In this document: in pieces, positions 1-12,875 of the stretch | Position numbering within the stretch: the first letter of the stretch is position 1 | Layout: the number at the start of each line of letters is the position of its first letter | DNA from: Anomaloglossus baeobatrachus | Lineage: Eukaryota > Chordata > Amphibia > Anura > Aromobatidae | Length of the DNA: 64,000 nt | Reading direction: 5' to 3' | Assembly: GCF_048569485.1 (NCBI RefSeq) | Contig: NC_134354.1 | Coordinates: 401,908,185-401,972,184 of the forward strand | Notes under the pieces: generated by a model | What the model was told of the DNA's origin: nothing | The model's input: the letters and a program-made list of their open reading frames with translations, nothing else | Databases searched by the model: none | Program-made: the position numbers and the translations under genes

Positions 1-700
1 CTTGTTTTTGAAGGACAAGATCCCATTTTTAGTTGTATATCATTTTTATTTACATGCGACTTTTAGTGCACATTTTAATCTTTTTGGGCGATATGATGAA
101 AAAGCATAGTTTTTTTATTTTATTTTTTTACGGTGTTCACTGAAGAAGGGTTAATTAGGGTTACAGTGTTATAGATCAAATCATTCCGGATGCGAATATA
201 TTAAATATGTGCACTTTTTGTTAATTTTTTTTATATAACAAAGTATTTATTGGTATAATCTTTTTTTACTCTATATTTTGTGATTTTTAAAAAAAAATAT
301 GTTTACAATTTTTTTTAGATTTGTTTAACATTTTGACTTAGTCCCTTTCTGAGACATTATTTTTTATGACTTTAATCACTGGTATCATCCACTTATAGAA
401 GCTTCTGAGACCAATGCTCCTGGCATGGTCTCAGAAGCTTGCCATAGCTAGGTGACCCGAAAGTTGTCATGACTTTGTCATGATGACTTCAGGTTGCCAT
501 AGCAATGATCGGACCCCCATGATCACTTCCCAATCACTTGGGAGATGGAAGCGCAATCTCTCTCTCCCAGCCTCTAAATGCTGTGATTGCTATTTATTAC
601 AGCATTTAGGGGGTTAAACAGCCAGGGGTTGTGCGGAGAATGCTCCTGGCTGTGATAGCTGGGGCTCAGCTGTCATGTAAGCTGAGCTGCCAGCGGCGAA
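1..700. other. AT-rich non-coding DNA, unassigned
   Basis: No convincing exon or classifiable element is seen. The first 370 bases are strongly AT-rich with homopolymer runs. A short inverted repeat around 398-442 (two copies of a TTCTGAGACCA-like arm) and the GC-richer sequence after it look like a dispersed repeat that I cannot name. Confidence 0.4.
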
Positions 701-1097
701 TGCATGGGCTCAGCTCCTGTGTCCACGCAATTGCCATAACATGCCCCATACGTCATCGATCAGGAACCCCTTCCCAACCATATGTTGGTAAGGGCTTAAA
801 GAAAGAAAAGCAGTCTCCACCTCTATAGTCCAAATCTTTGGATTAGCACCATTGCAGATCATTACAGAAAAAAGAGGGGTTAGAAATGAAAAAATGAGGA
901 ATGAATTGGTGGTAGTAGTTCTCATATCGTAAGAATTGTTGAATAGCTTTAATGACAGAAGGATAAGGTCACTTGAGAATTACAATTTCCCAGATCCATC
1001 TTCAGTCTAGTGTCCGAGATGATATAGTCTATGTAGAGAAGCGAGGACTGCTCGATGACACACTTCTCGACCTTGGCATAAAGTCAATTCTCCCTAA

Positions 1098-2069
1098 AGG
1101 TACCGTCACACTAAGCAACTTACCAGCGATCCCAACAACGATAGGGATCGCTGGTAAGTTGCTAGGAGGTTGCTGGTGAGATGTCACACTGCGACGCTCC
1201 AGCGATCCCACCAGCAACCTGACCTGGCAGGGATCGCTGGAGCGTGGCTACACGAGTTGCTGGTGAGCTCACCAGCAACCAGTGACAAGCCCCCAGCGCC
1301 GCGTGGAAGATGCTGCGCTTGGTAACTAAGGTAAATATCGGTAACCAACCCGATATTTACCTTGGTTACCACCGCACGGAGCTACACGTGCAGAGAGCAG
1401 GGAGCAGCGCACACTGAGCGCTGGCTCCTTGCTCTCCTAGCTACAGCACACATCGGGTTAATTACCCGATGTATGCTGCAGCTAAATGTGCACAGAGCAG
1501 GGAGCAGCGCACAATGCTTAGCGCTGGCTCCCTGCTTTCCTAGCTACAGCACACATCGGGTTAATTACCCGATGTGTACTGCAGCTAAATGTGCACAGAG
1601 CAGGGTGCAGCGCACAATGCTTAGCGCTGGCTCCCTGCTCTCCTAGCTACAGCACACATCGGGTTAATTAACCCGATGTGTCCTGCAGCTAGCTACATGT
1701 GCACAGAGCAGGAGCCGGCACTGACAGTGAGAGCGGCGGAGGCTGGTATCGAAGGTAAATATCGGGTAACCAAGGACAGGGCTTCTTGGTTACCGATGTT
1801 TACTGTGGATACCAGCCTCCGCAGAAGCCGGCTCCTGCTGCCTGCACATTTAGTTGTTGCTGTCTCGCTGTCACACACAGCGATCTGTGCTTCACAGCGG
1901 GACAGCAACAACTAAAAAATGGCCCATGACATTCAGCAACAACCAACGACCTCACAGCAGGGGCCAGGTTGTTGCTGGATGTCACACACAGCAACATCGC
2001 TAGCAACGTCACAAAAGTTGTTCGTTAGCAGCGATGTTGCTAGCGATGTTGCTTAGTGTGACGGGGCCT
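1098..2069. mobile_element. Harbinger-type MITE, TSD TAA, inside the Gypsy fossil
   Basis: Imperfect terminal inverted repeats face each other (AAGGTACCGTCACACTAAG at the left, CTTAGTGTGACGGGGCCTT at the right). Each end is flanked by TAA (1095-1097 and 2070-2072). A 3-bp TWA duplication is characteristic of PIF/Harbinger. The Gypsy pol reading resumes on both sides, which dates it as younger than that fossil. There is no transposase inside, so it is non-autonomous. Confidence 0.7.
1380..1710. repeat. Tandem repeat of about 105 bp, three-plus copies, within the MITE
   Basis: A unit containing GTGCACAGAGCAGGGAGCAG, a GCGCTGGCTCCCTGCT stretch and CATCGGGTTAATTACCCGAT recurs about three times with small differences. 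The last part of each unit is itself a short palindrome. The open frames here are by-products of the repeat. Confidence 0.8.
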
Positions 2070-2363
2070 TAAGTCTTTGCAAGACTTGGGACGTTCTTAC
2101 TGTGAGAAGTCAGGTCAAGCAAAAAACCAAGATATCATTCATCCAGGTACACTAGCAAACAAGAGTAGAGGAGATCTCTGAAGACATTATTGACAAACAC
2201 ATGAAAGACAGATGGGGCATTACTGAGCCCAAACGGCATAATCCGGTATTCATAGTGACTGTCTTGGGTGTTGAATGTGGCCTTCCAGTCGCATTCCTTA
2301 CAAAATGAATTATATTGTATGCCCCTCTAAGATCTAGCTTGGTAAAGATCTTAGCTCCTTTTA

Positions 2364-2911
2364 AGGCTGCTTTACACGCAGCGACATTACTAGCGATTTC
2401 GCTAGCAAAAGCCCCCGCCCCCGTCGTTTGTGCGTCACAGGCAAATCGTTGCCCATGGCAAACAATATCGTTAGGACGCGTAAAACGGACTTACCTTCCT
2501 AGCGACGTCGTTGTGAGCGGCAAACAACCTCTTTTTTAAGGGGGAGGTTCGTGCACCGTCACAGCAATGTCACACAGCAGCCCGCCAATAGAAGCGGATG
2601 GGCGGAGACCAGCCGCATTAACGACACGCCCACCTCGTTGCCGGAGGATGCAGGTACTTTGTTGTGCGTCGCTCCTGGCGTGTCACACGTAGCGATGTGT
2701 GATGCCTTAGGAACGACGAACAACCTGCAGCACGAGCAACGATGTTATGAAAATAAACGACGTGTCAACGATCAACGATTAGGTGAGTATTTTTGATCGT
2801 TAGAGGTCGCACGTAGGTGTAACACAATGACGTCGCTAACGAGGCCGGATGTGCGTCACGAATTCCGTTACCCCAGCGATATTAGCAATGTCACTGTGTG
2901 TAATGGGGCCT
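2364..2911. mobile_element. Harbinger-type MITE, TSD TTA
   Basis: The left end reads AGGCTGCTTTACACGC and the right end is its imperfect inverse (GTGTGTAATGGGGCCT). TTA lies on both sides (2361-2363, 2912-2914). It interrupts the Gypsy reverse-transcriptase remnant. It belongs to the same TTTACACG family as the copies near 31.5, 48.5 and 52.7 kb. Confidence 0.75.
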
Positions 2912-4300
2912 TTAGTCAATCAAACAGCTATAGAATTATGGGCAGCAGATACTAGTTTTTGAATGTGATCCGGTTGAGACCCCTATTGCTGATATCAGGC
3001 CATACAGTAGATTTTCTTCTTTTTTATATGAAGAAGAAACCTGCCTGTGCAAGAGTGGATGATGTCTGGATGAATCCTTTTGCAAGATTCTCCTTGATCT
3101 TATCAGACATGGCTTGGGTCTCTACCAGAGACAGAAGATAGATACGGCCTCAAAGAGGTGAGAACCCTAGAAGCAAGTTAATGGGACAACCATGTGGCCT
3201 ATGGGGAAGTAACATCTCCACCTCCTTTTTATCGAATACATCAGTGTATAACCAGTAAACTGGAGGCAGGCCTGAGGGGTTAAATGGTGTCACAGGTGGC
3301 TGGACTAACTATTCAGGGATGAGACATCTCTCTTGATCAGGCTGCCCCCAATGGAGCACCTCTCCGTATTTCCAGTCCAAGATGGATTCATTTGTAAAAA
3401 GCCTTGGCAGACCCAAAGAAGAGCATGAGACAGGTAGGAAGCACAAAAAGGTGATCTTCTCAGTATGCAGAAGTCTTACCCAAAATACAACCAGCTCCGT
3501 AACAAAATGTAAGGCCTCAGATAAGGTCCTTCCATGAACTACTGACACCACCAAAGGACTCTAGAGACATTGATGCAGAATATGATACAGATTGACTACA
3601 GCTTTCTGCAGGAAATTTCTTGCCAACCCAGACTCCGGTAGAGCCGTCTCAGTGAACTGGGTATCTCCATATGACACGAACACAGAGTGAGTCAATGAAA
3701 AACAGGTGTTACTTTTGCCAAGGGCAACCTCTCCAACCGGTCCTAGGTTTGGAAGTTCCAACTTCATGGGACATAAACAGATAGCATGTTCCTTGCTACT
3801 GCAGTAGTAACATAGTCCCTTGGCATGACGATGTTCCAGACGTTTGGGGAGCTTGACATTGGTTCAGGAATGGTAGTGGACATGAAAGGTTGGGAAGTGA
3901 GCAGCCTCTAGAAGGATGGGCTCAGACGAACTGGTCTCCTCTTGCGCATGACCTCTCTGGTATGTTCCTGAAACCTGAGAATGATCCAGGTAGCCAAGGT
4001 GATTAAATCCTCTAGGGAAGTGGAAATGTCATGAAAAGCCAGTTCGTCTTTGATCCTTCTGGACAGACCTTGCCAAAAAGTGGCCACTAGTGCATCATTG
4101 TTCCACTCCAGTTCAAAAGTAAGGGTACAGAACTGGACTGCAAATTTCCCCACAGTTTTGCTGCCTTGTCGCAGCCTGAGAAGGGATATGCTGCAGAGGA
4201 GACACAACCCAGCTTGTCAAAGACCTTGTGTGAAGCCCCCAAGAAGATTTGCAAGTCTGAGATGACAGGTTCTCCTCTCTCCCATTGTTGATGAATTCAA

Positions 4301-6160
4301 TACTTATTTCAACTCTTGTATACTGCATATATATCCAGTTACATAGGGAGCAGTTTTTAGGGAGAACCATTTGTGGTTCAACTTTAATTAAATGAAATAT
4401 TTTCTTCTTTGTTCTTTTGCATTGTCAGTCCAGGGATTTAATCCAGTCTTGACCAAACCCCTCCCGATGGCCTTTTTAAAATCCATCTTAATCCCTAGTA
4501 TATTTATATACCCATAGTTTATTCTCTCATGCAGGCATAAAATAGAAGATGCACCGTGTAATGAGAATTTTGTTGAAATTAAACCAGAGATCGTTTGGGA
4601 TCCTAGTTTACAAGGTTCATCTCTTAAAGAGCAGCTATTTTTATAAAGCTTTTAATCAGCCTCTTTTCTGAGTGCTATACTGATGTCACCAGCCAAGATA
4701 GGGGACAGCAGTGCTATCTTCAAAGCAACAAGTTGTTGAACAGCAACAGCAAGAATTGTGAGTAATTTCTTTTATTTGTTTTCATTATTATCTTAGATTG
4801 TGGTGTATATTTTTATTTGTATGTTGTATTGATCATTATAAGGTTCTAAAATAGTTTATGAAGCTATGGAAGGCTTAGTATCTAGACGTAAACCAAAAGG
4901 CAAAAAAATAAGCTATGCAACTCAAGAAGATAGTGTTTCGCAATGCAGCTAAGTGACAGGAGAACATGCAAGATAAATGTACTATGATGCTACAATCAAA
5001 AGTCAAGAGTGAAAAATGGCAACACAATATAATCTACATAGAAAAGGCAACTTCTCTCTATTAACTAATAAACCAAACATTTTCACTCCAAAGTAGTTAT
5101 CACGTGAATCCCATTAACAGAGTAATGTGTTTTTTAAAGAGATAGAACAGATCCAGATGGGTTATATAATAGTTTGTAAATTAGGATTTAATCTTGCTAA
5201 TTGATATGGTATCTTCCACTAATAAGAGCCAAATATTAGGGATATCTAAATCATACATTTGGAATCAAATACAAAAAGTAGAATACATAAAATAAAATGT
5301 CGTGTTAAACAAACTGTGTATAAAAAACTTTGTTAGATATCACCTTCATGATAAATAATACTTATTAGTTATCTCTGTAACCCTATGTTTGGCTATGTAA
5401 TCAATAGTGGGCAAAAAAACCAAATGCTATTTTATAAAATTCCAAACAAGATCTGATGTTGAAATTTTTCATTTGGTGCAAAAGAAATATTAAAAATAAA
5501 AATATGATAATTTTAACAAATAATTGAGTGTATATAGAGCAATCAAAATGCTAATTTTCTATAAGTTTGGATCAATCAATTTTTACACTATACTTTCCCA
5601 CTCCCCTGTATTGCTTGATAGCCTCCTGATATTGAGACGACATGGACTAAAAGGAGAGAACACAAGTCTTTTTTTTTTACTTTTTCCGGCTGCAGCCAAT
5701 TTTAGTTTCTACTCGTAGCCATGGTTCCTCCGATTTCTGCCAACAGAGTGGTCTTTCTGTGAAAGCCCAATTAAGAGCTGCCAGGTTACCACAAACAAAG
5801 CTACTTTACAATTACACTGACAACAAACTTTTGTTGTTTTTTTATTTAATTGGTGAAAAAAACAGGAATTTTGAAAAAAAAATAAATTTGTTGACGGGCC
5901 TGTGTGAAGGCTTGTTTTTTGCATGGGGAGCTGACATTTTTATTGATACCATTTTGGTATATATACAATGTTTGAATAACTTTAGATTTCAAACATTTGA
6001 AATAAACATATTTTGTATCATCCTATCTGTAACAGTAACTTAAAATAAATAAATACATTAACTCATATTGTTAACCCTAAAAATAAAAAAAATTGAAATG
6101 TGAAACTTAAGTAAAATGCAGATGGATGTCAATTCATATTTTACTATTTTCTGGCTATAG
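4301..6160. other. Presumed upstream or intronic DNA, no element recognised
   Basis: AT-rich sequence between the Gypsy fossil and the first recognised exon. I see no terminal repeats or coding signal that I would defend. A possible untranslated exon at about 4704-4756 is discussed under rejected items. Confidence 0.4.
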
Positions 6161-6286
6161 ACAAAAGTATTCTTCTGGAATGGAAAAAAGAATTAGATAT
6201 ACCCATAGGGAAGAAGAGGAGTCGGAGCAAAACAAGCGCAAATTTCAAATGGAAACATCAACTTCTAAGAAGAAATTTAGAACAAG
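6161..6286 (+). CDS. Host gene, exon A (possibly first coding exon)
   Basis: An AG acceptor (TTTTCTGGCTATAG) precedes base 6161 and a GTACAT donor follows base 6286. The frame that starts one base into the exon is open throughout and encodes a highly charged stretch beginning KYSSGMEKRIRYTHREEEES. It ends in phase 2 (41 codons plus two bases after the first base). An in-frame ATG at 6180 could be the start codon, which would make the first 19 bases 5' UTR or earlier coding sequence. The end phase matches the entry phases of the exons at 59078 and 62139. I do not recognise the protein. It is hydrophilic, Lys/Arg/Glu-rich and probably helical or disordered. The following intron would be about 52.8 kb. 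Confidence 0.6.
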
Positions 6287-6324
6287 GTACATCAATCTTA
6301 TACCAGTTTCTACCAATTCTATAA

Positions 6325-6546
6325 GGCCGGTTTCACACATCCGGCTTTTCGCCGGTTTGCCGGATCCGGCGCTCTCCCATACAGTGACTACAGTACAGTG
6401 ACAGCGCAACAAGCGCCGGTCACGTGCTGTCATGTGACCGGCGCATGTGACCCGGAAGTTACAGCGCTGTCACTGTACTGTATTGTCTGTACGGGAGAGC
6501 GCCGGATCCGGCAAACCGGCGAAAAGCCGGATGTGTGAAACCGGCC
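6325..6546. mobile_element. Palindromic Harbinger-type MITE, TSD TAA
   Basis: Near-perfect inverted arms of about 70 bp (GGCCGGTTTCACACATCCGG outward) enclose a short centre. TAA is duplicated at 6322-6324 and 6547-6549. It lies just inside the intron, 39 bp after the exon A donor. Confidence 0.85.
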
Positions 6547-6549
6547 TAA

Positions 6550-8071
6550 GCTCACATTATTTTAGACCAACCTCAGCTAAACTCGCCGATATTGATTGGT
6601 TTATCTAACAGTCGAATGTGTATGAGGGACCCCAACGGAAGATTGTTGGGAGAGATAAGAATCGGCATGTCCAGATTTAGAATGCTGATCCTTTTGTTCT
6701 CTATGGATAAGCCACCGCCAGATATTTCTAACAGTGACTTTCTCATAGAGAACACAGGAGTGCTCCGCAGAGTGAGAGACTGTGTACGGAGAGTTGGCCA
6801 AGATTGCTGCCGGCCTGAACTATCATTAGGCTGACAGTTATCTAAAGTGTATGGAGGGCTTTAGCATGCCAGCTAAGTCTTTGATGTCATGTTGTGTTCT
6901 AAGTCTGCTCAAGTGGCTACAGGTTAATATTGTAACTTGGCATTGTCTGGTTTTGAAATCCTATTTTCAATCATTGCATTCCTCGATCAATTCCTCCTTT
7001 CGGAACTATCATCTTTTTAGCCAGTGAGACAGCAGTCACAAAGTCTCTCACTTTGGAGGACCTGGCAATGGGAATTGTGTAAAGCTATATTTGTACTGTG
7101 GTGGCACTGCATAGGATTTGAAGACTTCATCCTTGGCTCTAACTTATTTAACAGCTAATTGCTCAAGGATACAGCATAAGAAACTCTGTAATCTGTAGTC
7201 AGCCTATTGTCCGGTGACTTTTCTAATACTAATATGTAAGTTAATAACATGCAAATTTACAACTTTTTATTATAGGCACATGAGCCTCTCTAGGGAAGCT
7301 CAACAAGAAATAAGTACTAGCAAAAGTCCATTTTGAATGAAACAAGTGAAAGTCGTTAAATATCTCCTCTGTTGACTTAAATTTGTGTTGCTGAGGCCCT
7401 ACAAATCATACTAGACAGTGGCGCGGCATATCTGCCTGGCATTAGACAGCCCAATTGTCAACTAAACCACCAGGCCTGCAGTGGCATCTCTCCACATCCA
7501 ATGTAGAAATAAAAGGTGCTGTGCAACCTCGTTGTAAACCTTTTTTGTTATTGATATATAATATTTGAACAATTTATTGCATTCATTTTGTAGAATAATG
7601 CAATAAAACCAAAATAAATTACAGTGCAGGAGATAGAACTGGATAAAAAATGTTGTCACTAGCAGAGATTCTTAGTAATACATTATGATATATCAGACTG
7701 TTAAATGGGCTGTCTACTACTCGGACAACCCTTTCTCAATCAATGTGTTTCCCTTAATTAAAATAACATGTATTCTTATCTCCGGTGGCAGCACTGGCTC
7801 TCCGGAGCTCATGTGACATTGTTATGTCACTCAAAACCTGGGACCAATCTATGGTTACATCATTCTCCCCTACTTGGGACAAATCAGAAATCTGGAGGAA
7901 GTAAGAAAGCAGCTGCAGCTCTCACTTCCAGTTACAATCAAAGAAGGGAACAGTGAAGTGGCCACTGACTAGCCACATGGATTGCATGGCATAATGTCAC
8001 ACAAGCCCTGGGAGAGCCAGCGCTGACACCACTGCAAAAATGCCAGCATCATAGGTGGTAATAGGTGCTAA
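6550..8071. other. Intron sequence without a recognised element
   Basis: Mostly unique-looking AT-rich DNA. I saw no further convincing exon. A weak acceptor-like site before 7276 opens a short frame that ends in a stop without a donor. Confidence 0.4.
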
Positions 8072-9017
8072 TGTGGCGCCCCTGCGGCTTCAGGTGCCAC
8101 AAGGCACTTCACCTCACCTGAGGTGCAGTATTCATCTCGGATACGGAGGAGGTCATCACTGGTAAACAACCACCACAACACATGCAACATATAACATGGG
8201 AGCTCTGTCACTGGGACTGAACCAGGGTAGGTGCCAGGGGTGGCCATCTCAAGGTATGGGACCTCTTGCCCACTAGTTCAGAAACCCGGGAGGCGGGGCA
8301 CCTGCAGGGGAAGTGAGGAGCCATCTCACACAGCATTCAGTTAGCTCCGGGCGCAGTAAGCGTCAGGTCACGCTCAGGAAGAGACAACAGTCAGAAGTGA
8401 CAAAGACAGACAGGGACCAGTGGTCCAGAGCTGGAGGCTCAACCCGGGTTCTTAGGAAGAAGGGAGATCCTAGGGTTTCACGGGGAGTGCAGCAGGCACC
8501 TGTGACCCATTCTACGGCCCAGGAGCTGGGGTGGAGGGAAAACCACTGGAAAAGACACACAGAAGGAAATACCGGCCTTGACCTCTGAACTATCTGGGAT
8601 CTTCTGGAGCCCATCACAGCGGAACACGGCACTCGAAGGGCGGTGTAACATCAGTGAGTAAAGAACTTGAATTGCACCCTCTGTGTCGTCCCATCATTGC
8701 TGGCACTCCCATCATCGCGCGCCTACGCCATAGGTGACTACTACTCCCAACATCTTCCCTGGGGTGTAGCTCTACCTGTGGAGAGCTGCAACACCCAAGC
8801 TGCATCACCATCTGCCCCAGAGGAGAGAGACTTTCCATAGCGGCGGCTGATAACTGGCCGCACACCACAGGTGGCGTCACAAATAATTACTCCCATCATC
8901 CCCATGCCCATCTTTATTGACACCGCCGGGGTCATGGAACCAGGCCAGGCCGCTGTGACAACCCAAACCGACACCGGTCCAGTGATGAGCAACCCAAAAG
9001 ACCCCGTGGGCGCGTCA
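8072..9017 (+). mobile_element. Solo LTR, TSD CTAA (same family as 62416-63331)
   Basis: It begins TGTGGCGCCCCTGCGGCTTC and ends CGTGGGCGCGTCA. CTAA is duplicated at 8068-8071 and 9018-9021. The sequence aligns along its length with the inverted copy at 62.4-63.3 kb, including the GCCACCTGTGGTGTGCGGC stretch (here on the opposite strand). No internal region is present, so this is a solo LTR left after LTR-LTR recombination. It is non-coding and moderately diverged. Confidence 0.85.
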
Positions 9018-10058
9018 CTAATATTTTAATTAGGGGAAACAAACTGATTAAGCAGGTGTTGTCAAAGTAATGGACAACTCTTTTAAGTTGGTGTTATGTG
9101 AAACACTGTTAACTGATAATCACCTATTGGTTTTGGACTGTGATTGCAATGTTAGGATGTAAAGTAGGGGGCAATACTTCACAAATTATAGAAAATATGT
9201 TACAGAATAAACTTATAATAATTTAACTTGGAAATATATGTGACTAACTTGATTGATGCATAATTTAAAGACAATGTATCTTTGAGTTTGGGCAAATAAA
9301 ATTGGAAAACCCATTGTATCTGCTCAAGCTGTGTTTTGTATACTGGGTAGTAACTATCAGGACCATATTTTGGGTGAAGTGAGTGCCCTTGCTAACATTA
9401 GAAAGTATAAATAATCAAAGAAACTCAAATTTCAAACAGAAAATGTTTAGTGTTAACAGGGTTGTCTGGGATTAGAAAAATTGAAACAGCTTTTTTTCTA
9501 TCAGACGTAATACCTCTCGTGTATACAGTTTTGTAACCGCCTATTTGTGAATAAGGCTGAGCTGTAATACACGATAAAGCTCAATAACAAGTGTGCCGCT
9601 ATTTGCAAAAACAAAAAAGCTAGACCCCTTTTTATTTTTAAATCTTACATAATAAACTTAAGCAACCTCTCATTAGTCAGCGTCTGGGGTTGACGTTATT
9701 CAGTATGTCTGCTCAGGTCTACCAAAAATCTTCCAACTTCTATTGGATTTCTAAGCAGCTGTGAGATAACAACCATAACACAAAGTGTTATCTTTAAGTT
9801 TTAATCATCATCATCATCTGTCGCCCTTCTCACCCTCCATGTGCTACTCAAGAATGTGGATGCAATGCCAGGCATCTAAACATGTTTGTATACTGTGATA
9901 GAATTTCATAGGCTTTAATCCCCTTTGGCATGGAAAACTGTCCTCATTAAAATAGATTTATTGGGCTTAACAGGAAAATATGGTACATTAGCTACTTATG
10001 TTTAGTAGTGAATGCTCTTTTTAAAGGACTGTCCATCTTTCTGTTGATAAGGTATATG
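9018..10058. other. Intron sequence; old repeat fragment near 9450-9660
   Basis: No exon seen. From about 9450 a GGGTTGTCTGGGATTAGAAA-like stretch resembles the end of a repeat I recall from frog genomes. Its other end is not evident. Confidence 0.35.
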
Positions 10059-10149
10059 CAGTTGTGGCGAAAACTTTTGAGACTGACACAAATTTTGGTT
10101 TTCACAAAGTTTGCTGCCTCAGTGGTTTTAGATCTTTTACAGTAGTGAG
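10059..10149 (-). mobile_element. Tc1/mariner-type terminal fragment (left part)
   Basis: CAGTTGTGGCGAAAACTTTT opens a terminus like that of a common Tc1/mariner family. The family's sequence resumes at 16776 after the hAT insertion. The copy is old and carries no transposase frame. Confidence 0.55.
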
Positions 10150-10920
10150 TAGAGTTGAGCGCGGTTCGAGGTTCGCCAATTTCATGTTCGAGTGATTTTG
10201 GGGGGTGTTCTAGATCGAACTAGAACTCGAGCTTTTTGCTAAAAGTTCGGCAGCTCGAGTTACGTTCGAGAGCGGTTTGATCAGCAAATAGCCAAGCTAA
10301 TTACTAGCTGCCTTTTCCCTGTAATAGTGTGAGTCACCCTGTGATTCACACTATTATCTAATTTCAGCGTATAGTGTGCGGGGGCGGCGCGTTTAGATCA
10401 GTGCTGCTGGGATAATGGCGATCGCCATTTTTTTTTCCCTAAGCGCGCTTGTAGTGGGACAGGCCAGCATGTCAGCTAATCCCAGACACACACACAGGTA
10501 AGTGGACTTTTTGCCAGACAAGCAAGGACATGTGTCATAGGTTGTGAATGTCACATGTCCTTGCATTATAAATACGGCCATTTTCTCTCACGGCGCCATT
10601 ATCTGCCTTCTGCGTCTGGGTGACAGTCACCGCTCACGCAGCTCCTGTCGCCGGTCCTGCTGTGTACGCTATACACACAGCGCTCTATAGATTAGGGGCA
10701 GAAGTTTATTTCAACCCTTTTCAGGGCTCATTTGCTCGGGCTCAGAGCCATAGGTGACTGTCAGGTCAGTGGAAACAGTTGTTTACAGCTTTAGATAACA
10801 GCGTCTGTGTACCTAAGCTCAGGGAATTCCTTGCTGCATTTCACCATTAGGAGGGATAGAAAGTGAGGCTTCCTTTCCTCTACACTGACCCACAACCTGG
10901 CCACTGTACCTTCCTGCACA

Positions 10921-11340
10921 TTTTTGCAAAGCTATTTTAATAGCAAAGAGTGCTGCCAGTTAGTGCCATCCAAACAGTGGCTGCTGTACTCCATTAGTGT
11001 CCCACTTGTGCCAAGCAAGTCCCACCACCTCTGCATTGTACCCTGCTGCCCTTTTTTGCAAAGCCATTTTACTAGCAAAGAGTGCTGCCAGTTAGTGCCA
11101 TCCAAAAAGTGGCTGCTGTCCTCCATTAGTGTCCCACTTGTGCCAAGCAAGTCCCACCACCTCTGCATTGTACCTTGCTGCCTTTTTTTGCAAAGCTATT
11201 TTAATAGCAAACAGTGCTGAACATAAGTGGCATCCACAAAGTGGCTGCTATACTAATTTTGTGTCCCACTGGTGCCAAGCTATTTCTAGCACCTCTGCAT
11301 TCAACCCTCATACACATTTTGCTACGCTATTTTTATAGCA
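10921..11340. repeat. Tandem repeat, unit about 125 bp, three copies plus partial
   Basis: A unit with GCAAAGCTATTTTAATAGCA, CCATCCAAACAGTGGCTGCTG and CTTGTGCCAAGCAAGTCCCA recurs at about 10926, 11050 and 11185, with a decayed fourth start near 11320. It is internal to the hAT element. Confidence 0.85.
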
Positions 11341-12127
11341 AACTCTGGGAATTCCTTGCTGCATTTCATCATTCGGATGGATAGAAAGTGAGGCTTCCTT
11401 TACTGTCCTGGTACACACAGAACACGACCACTGTACCCACCTGCCCACTTTTGCCACGCTATTTAAATTGCCCAAAGAGCTGCCACTTTTTCTGCCATCA
11501 TAAAATTGTCTGGAATACTAAGTTAGTGTTCCTTTGCTGCCAAGCAAGGTACAACACATGGGCATTCTACACTCCTTTCCATTTCTGGAACGCAATAATT
11601 AACTGCAGGTAGTCCAGCCAATCTGTTACGAAGGTGCAGGCATGGATATAATGTTGTCTTCATCCAATAATGGTTCTCTCGATGTCTGACAGCTCAACAA
11701 TACCATCTGTTTAAACTTCCAAAACAAATGACGACCTGCCAATCACACTCCCGCTTACGGGTAAAGGGGTGGAAGTTCAGCGTGAAAAAGCATGTGTGAC
11801 TGCTGTCCCCACAGTCAAAGAGGATAAAGAGCACGCAGATGCATTTGATGGGACAGGCGGTGGTTGCACAGCCCCGCTAGGCCGCATTGTAGCACAGTGA
11901 AATTCCCATTGCGACTTATGCTTCATTTTAAGTCTTGTACTTGGTGGGTTCTCCAGTATTCAGCAAAACCACGCAACAGGAAAAGGACTCTAGGCAGTTG
12001 GGTTGATAAATGATTGTTTAACTTTCCCAAAACAAACAATAACAACCATGCATAAAATTGAAATAATAGAACAATCTATTCAGTTGCCTACTACCTGCTA
12101 ATCCTCCTGCGTAGGAGCAGTAATTGT

Positions 12128-12132
12128 GTGTT

Positions 12133-12166
<34 letters not shown>

Positions 12167-12168
12167 CG
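12128..12168. repeat. (TG)n microsatellite
   Basis: A run of about 20 TG dinucleotides with two early interruptions. Confidence 0.9.
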
Positions 12169-12365
12169 AACATGACTTACCAGTGGCGCATCACAAGAGC
12201 TTCAAAGTTATGTACCTAAACATAGACAAAACACATTACCCCCCTGAATACCCTAGGCAGCTAGTGTGCATGCGTGTGCCGATTTACCCCAGCTGCAGCC
12301 TAACTCCAGTGTTTCGCCTAGTGAGTATGCGCAGCCTGACTGTGCCATGCCATTCCTGAGGCTAA

Positions 12366-12875
12366 GGGGCACTTTGCAAACTACGACATCGCAGGTGCGA
12401 TGTCGGTGGGGTCAAATTGAAAGTGACGCACATCCGGCGTCGCAGGCGATATCGTAGTGTGTAAAGCCTTTTTGATACGAATTACGAGCGCAAAATCATT
12501 GTAATCATATCATCGGTGTAGCGATGTTATGATGTTGTTCCTCGTTCCAGCGGCATCACACATCGATGTGTGTGAAGCCGCAGGAGCGAGGAACATCTCC
12601 TACCTGCGTCCTGCGGCTCAAGCCAGCTATGCGGAAGGAAGGAGGTGGGCGGGATGTTTACGTCCCGCTCATTTCCGCCCCTCCGCTTCTATTGGCCGCC
12701 GTGTGCCGGCCAGAGCGATGTCGCAGGGCAGGTGAGTGCATGTGAAGCTGGTGTAGCGATAATGTTCGCTACGCCAGCTGTCACCATGATATCGCAGCTG
12801 CGACGGGGGTGGGGACTATCATAAAGCATCGGGGGCAAGCATCGGCTTGCGATGTCATAGTGTGCAAAGTGCCCC
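12366..12875. mobile_element. Harbinger-type MITE, TSD TAA, nested in the hAT element
   Basis: GGGGCACTTTGCAAACTACG at the left is matched by an inverse ending TGCAAAGTGCCCC at the right. TAA flanks both ends (12363-12365, 12876-12878). Non-coding. Confidence 0.8.

Larger units (their letters stand above)
700..4300 (-). mobile_element. Ty3/Gypsy LTR-retrotransposon fossil (gag-pol remnants)
   Basis: Read on the minus strand, 3908-4240 resembles Gypsy Gag (a stretch like ELEWNNDALVATFWQGLS). The stretch around 3300-3870 is in the position of nucleocapsid and protease. 2073-2360 holds reverse-transcriptase text (HYEYRIMPFGLSNAPSVF-like), and 700-1094 continues into the RT/RNase H linker (a CVIEQSS...YIISDT..KMD-like stretch, then GANPKIW). 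The order is the normal Gypsy order. It is old and broken many times, and two MITEs sit inside it. No LTRs were identified. Family assignment rests on remembered Gypsy motifs. Confidence 0.75.

Noticed and set aside
4704-4756. Possible untranslated or coding exon ahead of exon A (AG acceptor-like site, GTGAGT donor).
   Set aside because: The only open frame would leave in phase 1, which does not join exon A if exon A is coding from its first base. The acceptor is weak and nothing else supports it. It remains possible as a 5' UTR exon.
7276-7340. Acceptor-like TTTTTATTATAG followed by a short frame compatible with exon A.
   Set aside because: The frame hits a stop after 20-odd codons and no GT donor is placed sensibly. 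It could be an alternative last exon but has no other support.
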